A stretch of 5,588 nucleotides of DNA from contig CALKYL010000214.1 of assembly GCA_938003515.1 (NCBI GenBank), positions 1 through 5,588 of the forward strand, given 5' to 3'. Positions 1 through 5,588 of this stretch are shown piece after piece; positions within the stretch are counted from its first letter, which is position 1, and each line of letters opens with the position of its first letter. A program made the translations under genes and the position numbers. The notes under the pieces are model-generated. The model made no database searches. It was not told the origin of the DNA and worked only from the letters and a program-made list of their open reading frames with translations. This stretch comes from an uncultured bacterium (GTDB lineage: Bacteria; Planctomycetota; UBA1135; UBA2386).

Positions 1-269
1 GCGCCGACCGGCGCGAACTGCGCGTCGGCGCGCACGCTCGTGCGCGTGAACCACTGGTCGTCGGTGTCGGGCAGGGCCGGGTCGGCGCGGAACTGGCCGT
101 GCAGCGACTCGAAGCGCGTGCGCTGCCAGGCGCTCAACTGCAGCCACGGCACGTCGGCGACCGCGTCGGCGAGCCGCCACGGCGTGCGCGGCGCGTCCTG
201 GGCCGGCAGCGCCGCGGCGGCGGCGAGCGCGCCGGCAGCGGCGAGCCGGATCGGGCGGCGGCGGGACAT
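1..269 (-). CDS. AlgE-like outer-membrane barrel protein, paralogue 2 (N-terminal part only)
   Basis: This is the first 89 codons of a gene that leaves the window at its left edge. The ATG at 269-267 is preceded by a purine-rich GGGGTGG that may serve as a weak ribosome binding site. The product opens with a classical signal peptide: an arginine-rich start (MSRRRPIR), an Ala/Leu core at residues about 9-21, and a likely cut after LPAQ before Asp25. The mature start aligns with the upstream barrel protein: both have a PWL or TWL strand followed by RTRFESLHGQFRADP (here residues 50-64) and then a D-x-[ED]-DQ segment. This places it in the alginate export (AlgE-like) beta-barrel family, whose members export or take up solutes across the outer membrane. 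It starts 34 bases after the end of the 463-residue paralogue, so the two are probably one transcript. Substrate unknown; alginate itself is not implied. Family call fairly sure from the paralogue, though the barrel body is not visible. Confidence 0.8.
   Translation of the reverse strand, partial: MSRRRPIRLAAAGALAAAAALPAQDAPRTPWRLADAVADVPWLQLSAWQRTRFESLHGQFRADPALPDTDDQWFTRTSVRADAQFAPVG
78..122. repeat. Direct repeat copy A (45 bases, shared by the two barrel genes)
   Basis: These 45 bases are identical to 1441-1485. On the minus strand both copies encode the same 15 residues, RTRFESLHGQFRADP, in the early part of the two AlgE-like proteins. The match stops sharply on both sides. It marks homology between tandem paralogues, not a mobile element. 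Confidence 0.9.
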
Positions 270-303
270 GGCCACCCCGTGTTACCGCGCCGCGCGCCCC
301 GGT

Positions 304-1695
304 TCAAAACGTCAGGATCGTCTCGAAGTAGAAGTAGCGCGTGTCGCTGCCGCGGCCCGACAGCGACGTCTCGCGGAGCCGGCCGCCGGCCAGATAGGCG
401 CCGCCGGTCTCGAAGCTCAGGTTCTGCGGGCACGGCTGCCAGCGCAGCCGGCACTCGACCTGCTGGCCGACGCTGCGGCCCTGGCCGGTCGCGTCGCGCG
501 CCTCGGCCCACTCGTCGCTCGCGGTCTCGAGCCGGACGTCGCGCCACGCGAGCATGAGCCACGTGGTGTCTGTCGGCCGGACCGACACGCGCAGCTCGGG
601 CGAGACGACGTTGCGGCGGCCGATCTCGCCGTAGTCGGCCGCCGGTCCGTACGCGAATCGGCGCGAGCCGAACAGCGTGTCGAAGCGGCCGTAGTCGGCG
701 TCGCCGTCGTCGCCGGTCGCGAGGTCGATCGCGGCGCGCACCGCGGGCGACAGCGCGCAGTCGAACGTGTAGCCGACCGATCCGTGCACGAAGTGCGCGT
801 CGACGTCGTCCGGGCCGCGGTCGCCGAACTGGTAGGCCGTCTCGACTTCGGCGGACACCGCGCCCTTTCGTTCGGGCCGCTCGTAGCGGCCGCCGATCGT
901 CCACAGGCGGTCGTCGGCGAGGCCGCGCCCGTCCTCGAGGCCGAGCGCGTAGAGCTGTGCGGTCGCGCGATCGCCGACGCGTTTCGTCGCGTGCAGTCCG
1001 AAGAAGCGGTAGTCGAGGTCCTGGTCGTTCCACTCGTGTTCGTTGTCGACCAGCTCGGCGCGCGCCGTCGGCCGCCGCAGCGTCGGCAGGCACCAGAACG
1101 CGCCGGCCTCGAGGTCGCCGTCTGGCGCGCGATGGTCCCAGCGCACGCCGTCGAATGAGTTGATCGTGTTGCGGTAGGCGTTGCGGGCCATCAGCCGGCG
1201 GCTGCCGAGGTCGTAGGTCCACCGGCCCGCGGTCAGCGTGTGGCCGCCGTCGAACGCGTAGCTCGCCGACGCCTGCAGCACGTCGAACGTGTCGACGGTC
1301 GTCGTGTCGGCGAACGAATCCGCCTTGGTGCCGAACGAGCGCGCGTCGATGCCCTCGACGGTGGCGGACCACGCGTCGTGGCCGACGTCGACCTGCACCA
1401 GGCTGCGGTTGGCGATCTGGTCCTCGTTGTCGCGCAGCGTCGGGTCGGCGCGGAACTGGCCGTGCAGCGACTCGAAGCGCGTGCGGTGTTCGCCGCGGAC
1501 GCGCAGCCAGGTCGGCCCGTCGAGCCAGTCGTTCAGCCGCACCGGCTTCCGCGGCGGGTCCTGCGCGGCCAGCGGAGAAGCCAGCGGAGAGACCAGCGGA
1601 GAGACCAGCGGAGAGACCAGCGAGGAAAGCGAGACCAGGAAGGCGAACGCTGCGTTCCGCAGCGGCCGCCGGGAGGGAGCGGTTGGATCGGACAC
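304..1695 (-). CDS. AlgE-like (alginate export family) outer-membrane beta-barrel protein
   Basis: A complete 463-residue protein, close to the length of Pseudomonas AlgE (about 490). Family members are outer-membrane beta-barrels that pass alginate or other solutes. What is seen: a GTG start at 1695; an n-region SRRPLR; a long hydrophobic stretch (about 14-43) ending in PLAAQ before Asp46; an early RTRFESLHGQFRADP strand (71-85); many alternating polar/aromatic strands; the conserved-type segment FDTLFGSRRFAYG (338-350) followed by DYGEIGRRN; and a C-terminal YFETILTF ending in Phe, the usual signal for barrel assembly. Residues about 26-41 are a four-residue repeat (V/A-SPL), absent from the paralogue next door. 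No clear Shine-Dalgarno precedes the GTG; no better start lies downstream before the signal peptide. A 162-base gap separates it from the LOG gene, so it may have its own promoter. The paralogue follows 34 bases downstream. Substrate cannot be read from sequence; many relatives outside pseudomonads are not alginate exporters. Confidence 0.85.
   Translation of the reverse strand: MSDPTAPSRRPLRNAAFAFLVSLSSLVSPLVSPLVSPLASPLAAQDPPRKPVRLNDWLDGPTWLRVRGEHRTRFESLHGQFRADPTLRDNEDQIANRSLVQVDVGHDAWSATVEGIDARSFGTKADSFADTTTVDTFDVLQASASYAFDGGHTLTAGRWTYDLGSRRLMARNAYRNTINSFDGVRWDHRAPDGDLEAGAFWCLPTLRRPTARAELVDNEHEWNDQDLDYRFFGLHATKRVGDRATAQLYALGLEDGRGLADDRLWTIGGRYERPERKGAVSAEVETAYQFGDRGPDDVDAHFVHGSVGYTFDCALSPAVRAAIDLATGDDGDADYGRFDTLFGSRRFAYGPAADYGEIGRRNVVSPELRVSVRPTDTTWLMLAWRDVRLETASDEWAEARDATGQGRSVGQQVECRLRWQPCPQNLSFETGGAYLAGGRLRETSLSGRGSDTRYFYFETILTF
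1441..1485. repeat. Direct repeat copy B (45 bases, shared by the two barrel genes)
   Basis: Identical to 78-122, in the same orientation and same codon frame, lying at codons 71-85 of the complete barrel gene. It reflects either strong constraint plus uniform codon choice or local gene conversion between the paralogues. Confidence 0.9.
1571..1618. repeat. 12-base tandem repeat inside a signal peptide
   Basis: Four contiguous 12-base units of AGCGGAGAGACC (plus-strand reading). The unit at 1571-1582 differs by one base (AGCGGAGAAGCC), and the next three (1583-1594, 1595-1606, 1607-1618) are identical. A degraded unit, AGCGAGGAAAGC, follows at 1619-1630. On the minus strand each unit encodes four residues, V/A-S-P-L, so copy-number change would keep the frame. 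The repeats make up most of the hydrophobic-core end of the signal peptide of the AlgE-like protein. Confidence 0.92.
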
Positions 1696-1819
1696 GGCGA
1701 GCGTCGGTTGTTGCGAGGGCGACCGCCGACCGCAATCTCCGTTCCGATCCCGCCGCGCGACCGCTCTGCTGCCGCCGTGCGGACCGGTGCGCCGCGTGCT
1801 CGCGCCGAGCCTCCGCGTA

Positions 1820-1839
1820 GCGTTCCCCCGACGGAACGC
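1820..1839 (-). terminator. Short hairpin just after the LOG gene (possible terminator or RNA element)
   Basis: A 7-base perfect stem (GCGTTCC with GGAACGC) and a 6-base loop lie 18 bases after the LOG stop codon, in the gap before the AlgE-like gene. There is no T-run on the minus-strand exit side, so it is not a textbook intrinsic terminator. It may mark the 3' end of the LOG transcript, act as a partial terminator, or be chance. The rest of the 1696-1857 gap shows no recognisable promoter. Confidence 0.25.
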
Positions 1840-1857
1840 CGTGTGTCCGGGCTGGTG

Positions 1858-2760
1858 CTACTGGCCGCGCGGCAGCTGCTCGCCCGGACGGTCGCGGTAG
1901 AACTGCTGGATGATCTGCCAGCACTCCGCCGCGGTCTCGGCGTAGCTGATCAGGTCGAGGTCCTCGGGCGAGATCGTGCCCTCCTCGACGAACAGGTCCC
2001 AGTCCACGAGCCGGCTCCAGTAGTCGCGGCCGAACAGGACGACCGGGATCGGCTCCATGCGCTTCGTCTGGATCAGCGTCAGCGTCTCGAACAGCTCGTC
2101 CATCGTGCCGAAGCCGCCGGGGAACGCGACCATCGCCTTCGCGCGCATCAGGAAGTGCATCTTGCGGATCGCGAAGTACTTGAACTCGAAGCACAGCTCC
2201 GGGCTGATGTAGCTGTTGGGCTCCTGCTCGAACGGCAGCGTGATGTTGAGCCCGATCGACTTCGCGCCGATGTCGAACGCGCCGCGGTTGGCGGCCTCCA
2301 TGATGCCGGGTCCGCCGCCGGTGCAGATGACGTAGTCGCAGCGCTTGTCGATCTGGCAGCTGCCCGAGACGATGCGGCCGAACTCGCGCGCCTCGTCGTA
2401 GTAGTGCGCCTTCTTGAGCACGTTCTCGGCGATGCGAAGCGCGCGCTGGCGCACGGCGTCGTCCGGCGCGTCGTCGAGCGCGGCGCGCGCCTCGTCGACG
2501 CGCCGCTGCGCGTCGTCGCGCTCGAGCACGCGCGTGCCGCCGAAGACGACGACCGTCGACGCGACGCCCTCCTCCTGCTGGATCAGCTCGGGCTTGAGCA
2601 GCTCGAGCTGCAGGCGCACCGGCCGCAGCTCGTTGCGCCCCATGAAGTCCGGATCGATGTGCGCCTGGCGGTAGGACTTCGAGCGGCGGATCTCCTGGAT
2701 CCGTTCGTCGTGCTCGTGGTCCGCGTTGGGAGCCGGCGCGAGGTATTCGTGGTCGCTCAT
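1858..2760 (-). CDS. LOG family (TIGR00730-type) Rossmann-fold nucleotide phosphoribohydrolase-like protein, long form
   Basis: A cytosolic 300-residue protein of the LOG/lysine-decarboxylase-like superfamily. Characterised members cleave the N-glycosidic bond of (cytokinin) nucleoside 5'-monophosphates, releasing base and ribose 5-phosphate; the PpnN group acts on purine nucleotides. Seen here, numbered from the ATG at 2760: a first Rossmann strand VVVFGGTRV (70-78); a charged, helix-rich insertion (about 81-128); the phosphate-binding TGGGPGIMEAANRGA (147-161); an Arg-Lys pair (199-200) before the family signature PGGFGTMDE (214-222), whose Glu222 matches the catalytic Glu. The core is intact, so activity is likely. 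Short plant-type LOGs are near 200 residues; the extra length is an N-terminal extension of about 65 residues plus the helical insertion. The frame stays open to a GTG at 2817 (319 residues). I chose 2760 because the extra 19 residues are Thr/Ala-rich and unlike folded protein. Neither start has a good Shine-Dalgarno. The name 'lysine decarboxylase' used for relatives is a historical misnomer. Confidence 0.88.
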   Translation of the reverse strand: MSDHEYLAPAPNADHEHDERIQEIRRSKSYRQAHIDPDFMGRNELRPVRLQLELLKPELIQQEEGVASTVVVFGGTRVLERDDAQRRVDEARAALDDAPDDAVRQRALRIAENVLKKAHYYDEAREFGRIVSGSCQIDKRCDYVICTGGGPGIMEAANRGAFDIGAKSIGLNITLPFEQEPNSYISPELCFEFKYFAIRKMHFLMRAKAMVAFPGGFGTMDELFETLTLIQTKRMEPIPVVLFGRDYWSRLVDWDLFVEEGTISPEDLDLISYAETAAECWQIIQQFYRDRPGEQLPRGQ

Positions 2761-2999
2761 CGAAGCAGGGGTGGCCGGGGTCCCGGCGCGGGTCTGGGTC
2801 GTCACACGGGTCGCCACCCGCCGGCCATCGGCATTCGACGGGGGCGGGGTTGTGCCCGGAACCCGGGTTCTCCAACTAGCCCGTCCGGCTGCGCGGTTGC
2901 GAGCGCGAAGTCGCCGGCGCGCCCGATTTCCGGTCGCGAGGCCGGACGACGCACGCGCCCGCGGCCCGCGGGGCTTCGCGGATCCGCTACGCTGCGGCG
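2761..2999. promoter_or_regulatory. Divergent intergenic region with palindromes
   Basis: This gap separates the minus-strand LOG gene from the plus-strand repeat-domain gene, so promoters for both should lie here. No convincing -35/-10 pair is visible on either strand. It holds a perfect 12-base palindrome GAACCCGGGTTC (2859-2870), a perfect 10-base palindrome GCGGATCCGC (2978-2987), a 6-base stem with 3-base loop (2958-2972), and a spaced 8-base inverted repeat CGTCCGGC (2882-2889) with GCCGGACG (2941-2948). Near-identical 10-mers CGGTTGCGAG (2894-2903) and CGGTCGCGAG (2931-2940) lie in direct orientation. Which of these are functional is unknown. Confidence 0.5.
2859..2870. promoter_or_regulatory. 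Perfect palindrome GAAC-N4-GTTC, candidate operator
   Basis: A 12-base perfect dyad in the divergent gap, about 100 bases upstream of the LOG start and 130 upstream of the plus-strand gene. Its half-sites fit the loose GAAC-N4-GTTC form of the Gram-positive-type LexA box, but the central CCGG does not fit the stricter RNRY consensus. A dyad of this size can arise by chance in GC-rich DNA; neither neighbour is a known SOS gene. Confidence 0.25.
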
Positions 3000-5399
3000 G
3001 TGACGAGGGTGTTCGTGGTGGTCCTGTTCGCGTTGCTGGCCGTCACCGCGTTCTGGTGGCCGGACACCGCGGCGCGACCCCTCGCGCGCCGCGAGGCCGC
3101 GGCCTCGCCGGGGTCGGCCGGAGAACCGGCAACGCCCGCGACGGTGCGGCCGAAGGCGCAGGTCGCGCAAGAACCGGCCGACGAGCGCAGCAACGCGCCG
3201 GCGCAGGCGCCGCCGGCCACCGGCACGATCTTCGGCACGGTCACGAGGTTCCCGCAGGAGCCCGTGGTCGGAGCCGTGCTCCTCGTGCTCGGTCGCAGCC
3301 GCGAGACCCTCGCGACCGCGAGCACGGACGAGCAGGGCGCGTTCTCGATCGCGGTCTGGCCCGACTGGCCCGAGCGGGTGTCGCTGTCGGTCGAGGCCGC
3401 GCACCACTTGCCGCACACCGAGGCGCGGGTCCGCGCCGGCGAGCCGGTGCACGTCCGGCTGCTCGAGGCGTACGAGCTGTTCGGCCGCGTCGCCACGCCC
3501 GACGGCACGCCGCTCGCCGGCGTCGTCGTGCAGCACGGCCCAGAGACGACGCGCACCGACGCGAACGGCGACTACGAGCTGGTCACGGGCGGCGTGCGCG
3601 GCCGGACCAACCTGCTCGCGCGTCGCGACGGATACGCCGACGAGTTCGTCAGCGTGCGGCTGCACGAGCCCGGCCGCGCGCGCGTCGACGTGACGCTGCG
3701 GCCGCTCGCGAGGCTCGCGGTGCAGGTGGTCGACGCGGACACGCGCGCGCCGATCGGGGACGCCGAAGTGCGCCTCGGCTGGGGCGATCGTCCGGAGACC
3801 GTGCGCAGCGACGCCGACGGCCGTTTCGAGCTGGCGCACGCACCCGGCGACGACCTGCGGGTCGTGCTGCGCGCGGCCGGCTACTGCGCCGTCGCGTGGC
3901 GCTGCACGGTCGAGGAGATCGATCGCCCGTTCGTCGTGCCGATGCCGCGCGAGGGCACGATCCAGGGCCGGGTGGTCGACGCGTCCGGTCGTGCGCTCGG
4001 GGACGCGTCGGTCACCGTGGACCCGGTCGAACCGGCCCCGCGGTCCGCCGGGCCGCTGTCCGGACTCTGCGGCGAGCTCGCATTGCCGGGTGCGCTCGAC
4101 CTCGAGGAGTCGTGTCCCGGCGGTCGCACCGACGTCGCGGGCCGCTTCGCGATCCCGGTGCTGCCCGGCGCGCGCGCCTACCGGGTCCAGGCGCGCCTCG
4201 AGGGCTTCGTGCTGGCCACGTCGGGGCCGGTCTCGGTGCCGCACGCACAGGCGCGCCCGTTCGTCGAACTGGTGCTGACCGAGGCGGCGACCGTCTTCGG
4301 CACGGTGCGTCGCAACGACGAGCCGTGGCGGGGCAGCGTCTGCTGGCAGTCGGCCGATCGATTCGGCATCGCCGACGTGGACGACCAGGGCGCGTACGAG
4401 CTGCCCAACGTCGCGCCGGGCGCGACCGAGATCGCGTTGCTGGAGGGCGGAGCGAAGGTCAAGACGGCGCGGCTGACGACCGAGCCGGGCGGCCGCCACC
4501 GCCAGGACTTCGTCTGGCACGAACCGCGCGCGCCGATCCGCGGCCGCGTGACCGAAGCGTCGGGAGCGCCGGTCGCGGGCCAGACCGTGAGGGCCTGGTC
4601 GAACGGGCGCTGGACCACCGCCGAGACCGACGCCGACGGGAGCTACGAACTCGACGTCGCGCCGCCGGGGCCGTTCCGGGTCACGGTGCGGCGCGACTCG
4701 ATCACCGAGCATCGCGACGGCGTCGCCTTCGGCGCGAGCGGGGTCGACTTCGTGCTGCCCGAGGTCGGGAGCCTGCGTCTGCGCCTCCTGGACGACGCTA
4801 CGGGGCGGCCGATCCCCGGCGGTTCCCGGTCGCTGTCGGCGATCGCGTGGCGCCGCCCGGACGAAACCGCGTTCCGCGCGACCCGCGACGCGCTCGACGG
4901 CACCGGTCTGGTGGCGCTCGAACTGCCGCTGGGACGGGTCGACGTCAGCCTGTCGCTGACCGACGCGGGCTACGCGCCGCAGGTGCTGCGCGGGCTCCTG
5001 GTCACGCGCGGCGCCGCCGCGCCCCCGCAGGTCGTGCGCCTGACGCGCGGGGTCGCCGTCGAGCTCACCGTCGAGCACCCGGAGGACCTCGCCGCGGCGC
5101 TCGGGCGCCCCCTCGTGTTCGTGCTCGACCGCGCGCGGCTCGGCGACGTGCGCGGCCCGTTCGCCGAACCGGGCGGCGAGAGCAACCACCGCGTGAACGG
5201 CGTCGACATGTGGCTCGCGCAGCCGGGTCTCGTCGCGCAGATGCCGGACTTCGGCGCCGACGGTCGCGCGGTGCTGCGCGGCCAGCCGCCCGGCCGCTAC
5301 CGCGTCGTGGTGTTCCCCGACGACCTGGCCTTCACGCCCGCGGAGTTCGACGTCGGCCCGGACGGCGCGTCGGTTGCGCTGTCGTGGCGCCGGCGGTGA
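3000..5399 (+). CDS. Exported multi-domain protein with carboxypeptidase-regulatory-like (Ig-like) repeats
   Basis: A 799-residue protein. It starts with a hydrophobic segment (about 4-20, FVVVLFALLAVTAFWW) and an Ala/Pro/Glu-rich linker (about 21-73), so it is either anchored in the inner membrane facing the periplasm or secreted. The rest is a tandem of about seven or eight beta-sandwich repeats of the carboxypeptidase-regulatory-like type. Repeat starts are near 75 (GTIFGTV), 159 (ELFGRVATPDG), 238 (RLAVQVVDADT), 319 (GTIQGRVVDASG), 430 (ATVFGTVRRND), 512 (PIRGRVTEASG) and 590 (GSLRLRLLDDATG), with a divergent C-terminal unit from about 684. Most carry the turn motif D-x-[ND]-G-x-[YF]-E (TDANGDYEL, SDADGRFEL, TDADGSYEL). 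There is no catalytic domain, sorting signal or C-terminal anchor. Such repeats serve binding or scaffolding; the partner is unknown. Five cysteines (296, 302, 357, 372, 448) could form disulfides. The GTG start has no Shine-Dalgarno; a TAnnnT sequence (TACGCT, 2988-2993) lies 6 bases upstream. Gene and fold class are sure; function is not known. Confidence 0.88.
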   Translation: MTRVFVVVLFALLAVTAFWWPDTAARPLARREAAASPGSAGEPATPATVRPKAQVAQEPADERSNAPAQAPPATGTIFGTVTRFPQEPVVGAVLLVLGRSRETLATASTDEQGAFSIAVWPDWPERVSLSVEAAHHLPHTEARVRAGEPVHVRLLEAYELFGRVATPDGTPLAGVVVQHGPETTRTDANGDYELVTGGVRGRTNLLARRDGYADEFVSVRLHEPGRARVDVTLRPLARLAVQVVDADTRAPIGDAEVRLGWGDRPETVRSDADGRFELAHAPGDDLRVVLRAAGYCAVAWRCTVEEIDRPFVVPMPREGTIQGRVVDASGRALGDASVTVDPVEPAPRSAGPLSGLCGELALPGALDLEESCPGGRTDVAGRFAIPVLPGARAYRVQARLEGFVLATSGPVSVPHAQARPFVELVLTEAATVFGTVRRNDEPWRGSVCWQSADRFGIADVDDQGAYELPNVAPGATEIALLEGGAKVKTARLTTEPGGRHRQDFVWHEPRAPIRGRVTEASGAPVAGQTVRAWSNGRWTTAETDADGSYELDVAPPGPFRVTVRRDSITEHRDGVAFGASGVDFVLPEVGSLRLRLLDDATGRPIPGGSRSLSAIAWRRPDETAFRATRDALDGTGLVALELPLGRVDVSLSLTDAGYAPQVLRGLLVTRGAAAPPQVVRLTRGVAVELTVEHPEDLAAALGRPLVFVLDRARLGDVRGPFAEPGGESNHRVNGVDMWLAQPGLVAQMPDFGADGRAVLRGQPPGRYRVVVFPDDLAFTPAEFDVGPDGASVALSWRRR

Positions 5400-5444
5400 G
5401 ACCCGCGCGGCCCGCGCGACGACGCACGTCGCATGCGCGCGGTG

Positions 5445-5465
5445 GGCGCGCGTTCGGCGCGCGCC
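5445..5465 (+). terminator. GC hairpin after the repeat-domain gene
   Basis: A perfect 8-base stem (GGCGCGCG with CGCGCGCC) closes a 5-base TTCGG loop, 45 bases after the stop of the 799-residue protein and 37 bases before the next start. There is no T-tract, so intrinsic termination is uncertain. Its position between two same-strand genes suits a terminator or an mRNA 3'-end stabiliser, and it suggests that the next gene begins a separate transcript. Confidence 0.35.
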
Positions 5466-5502
5466 GGTTGCGCGGACCCGCGCGATGCCGTGAGATCGCG
5501 CC

Positions 5503-5588
5503 GTGGCGCCGTTCCGCCTGACCTACTGCAGCAACGTGCACCCGGCGCCGGACCTCGAGGCCCAGCTCGCGACGCTGCGCGAGCACAC
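5503..5588 (+). CDS. EboE-like TIM-barrel metabolite-traffic protein (N-terminal part only)
   Basis: Only the first 28 codons are in the window; the gene continues to the right. It begins FRLTYCSNVHPAPDLEAQL. The LTYC-[ST]-N-[IV]-HP opening is the hallmark first strand of EboE, a sugar-isomerase-like TIM-barrel protein encoded in ebo (eustigmatophyte/bacterial operon) clusters. In cyanobacteria, ebo clusters are tied to moving a scytonemin precursor to the periplasm; in other bacteria the metabolite is unknown. The GTG at 5503 is the only plausible start: an in-frame TGA lies at 5491-5493, and the ATG at 5485 hits that same stop after two codons. No clear Shine-Dalgarno precedes it. It lies 103 bases after the repeat-domain gene, beyond a hairpin. 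The call rests on one short motif, so another sugar phosphate isomerase/epimerase-type protein remains possible. Confidence 0.6.
   Translation, partial: MAPFRLTYCSNVHPAPDLEAQLATLREH

Noticed and set aside
1571..1636. CRISPR-like or mobile-element repeat
   Set aside because: The units are contiguous, only 12 bases long, with no spacers, and are translated in frame within a signal peptide.
1..1695. Alginate biosynthesis/export locus
   Set aside because: Only the barrel family is shared with AlgE; no polymerase, epimerase, lyase or other alg gene is visible, so alginate as substrate is unsupported.
134..2875. A 913-codon open frame on the minus strand spanning the LOG and barrel genes
   Set aside because: It is out of frame with both recognisable proteins, is extremely Arg/Ala/Pro-rich, and exists because stop codons are rare in this GC-rich DNA. 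The proteins with real motifs lie in other frames.
2850..2878. Plus-strand promoter TTGTGC - 17 bases - CAACTA
   Set aside because: Spacing is right but the hexamers match the consensus at only 3 of 6 and about 1 of 6 positions, no better than chance.
1240..3003. A 587-codon plus-strand open frame antisense to the LOG gene
   Set aside because: Composition is that of an antisense shadow (Ala/Arg/Val/Asp runs), and it crosses the LOG gene and the divergent promoter gap.
2802..5189. A 795-codon minus-strand open frame antisense to the repeat-domain gene
   Set aside because: Arg/Asp/His-rich composition typical of the antisense of a GC-rich gene, with no domain or start signal.
2726..5521. A 931-codon open frame on the plus strand over the repeat-domain gene
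   Set aside because: Its product is low-complexity Arg/Gly/Ala with no domain. The overlapping frame from 3000 has clear repeated Ig-like domains and a membrane segment, so this one is a shadow.

Overview
The window is very GC-rich DNA with almost every third codon position G or C. It has two gene blocks that diverge from a 239-base gap at about 2761-2999. The gene content is a duplicated alginate-export-type outer-membrane barrel, a long LOG-family protein, a large exported protein of repeated carboxypeptidase-regulatory-like domains, and the first codons of an EboE-like protein. With signal peptides ending in AAQ-D or PAQ-D, this points to a Gram-negative bacterium, most plausibly a high-GC planctomycete. 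That taxonomic call is inference; no rRNA or marker gene is present.

Left block, minus strand, read right to left. First is a LOG/TIGR00730-family Rossmann-fold protein (2760 to 1858), the nucleotide phosphoribohydrolase superfamily. After a 162-base gap comes a complete AlgE-like (alginate export family) 463-residue outer-membrane beta-barrel (1695 to 304). Only 34 bases later a second AlgE-like paralogue starts (269) and runs off the left edge. The two barrel genes are very probably co-transcribed and share a 45-base identical block that encodes an early-strand motif. The complete barrel gene also carries a 12-base tandem repeat that lengthens its signal peptide.

Right block, plus strand. 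A 799-residue protein (3000-5399) has an N-terminal membrane segment, an Ala/Pro-rich linker and about seven or eight Ig-like carboxypeptidase-regulatory-like repeats. A 103-base gap containing a strong GC hairpin follows. Then a GTG-started reading frame (5503 to the edge) begins with the TYCxNxHP signature of EboE, the TIM-barrel member of the ebo metabolite-traffic cluster.

The genes do not obviously form one pathway. The left block looks like envelope transport of polyanionic or organic solutes next to a nucleotide hydrolase; the right block looks like an exported structural or binding protein followed by the start of an unrelated operon. I see no CRISPR array, tRNA, rRNA, insertion sequence or phage gene. 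I did not find a convincing undescribed system; the most notable items are the signal-peptide minisatellite, the paralogous barrel pair and the palindromes in the divergent promoter region.
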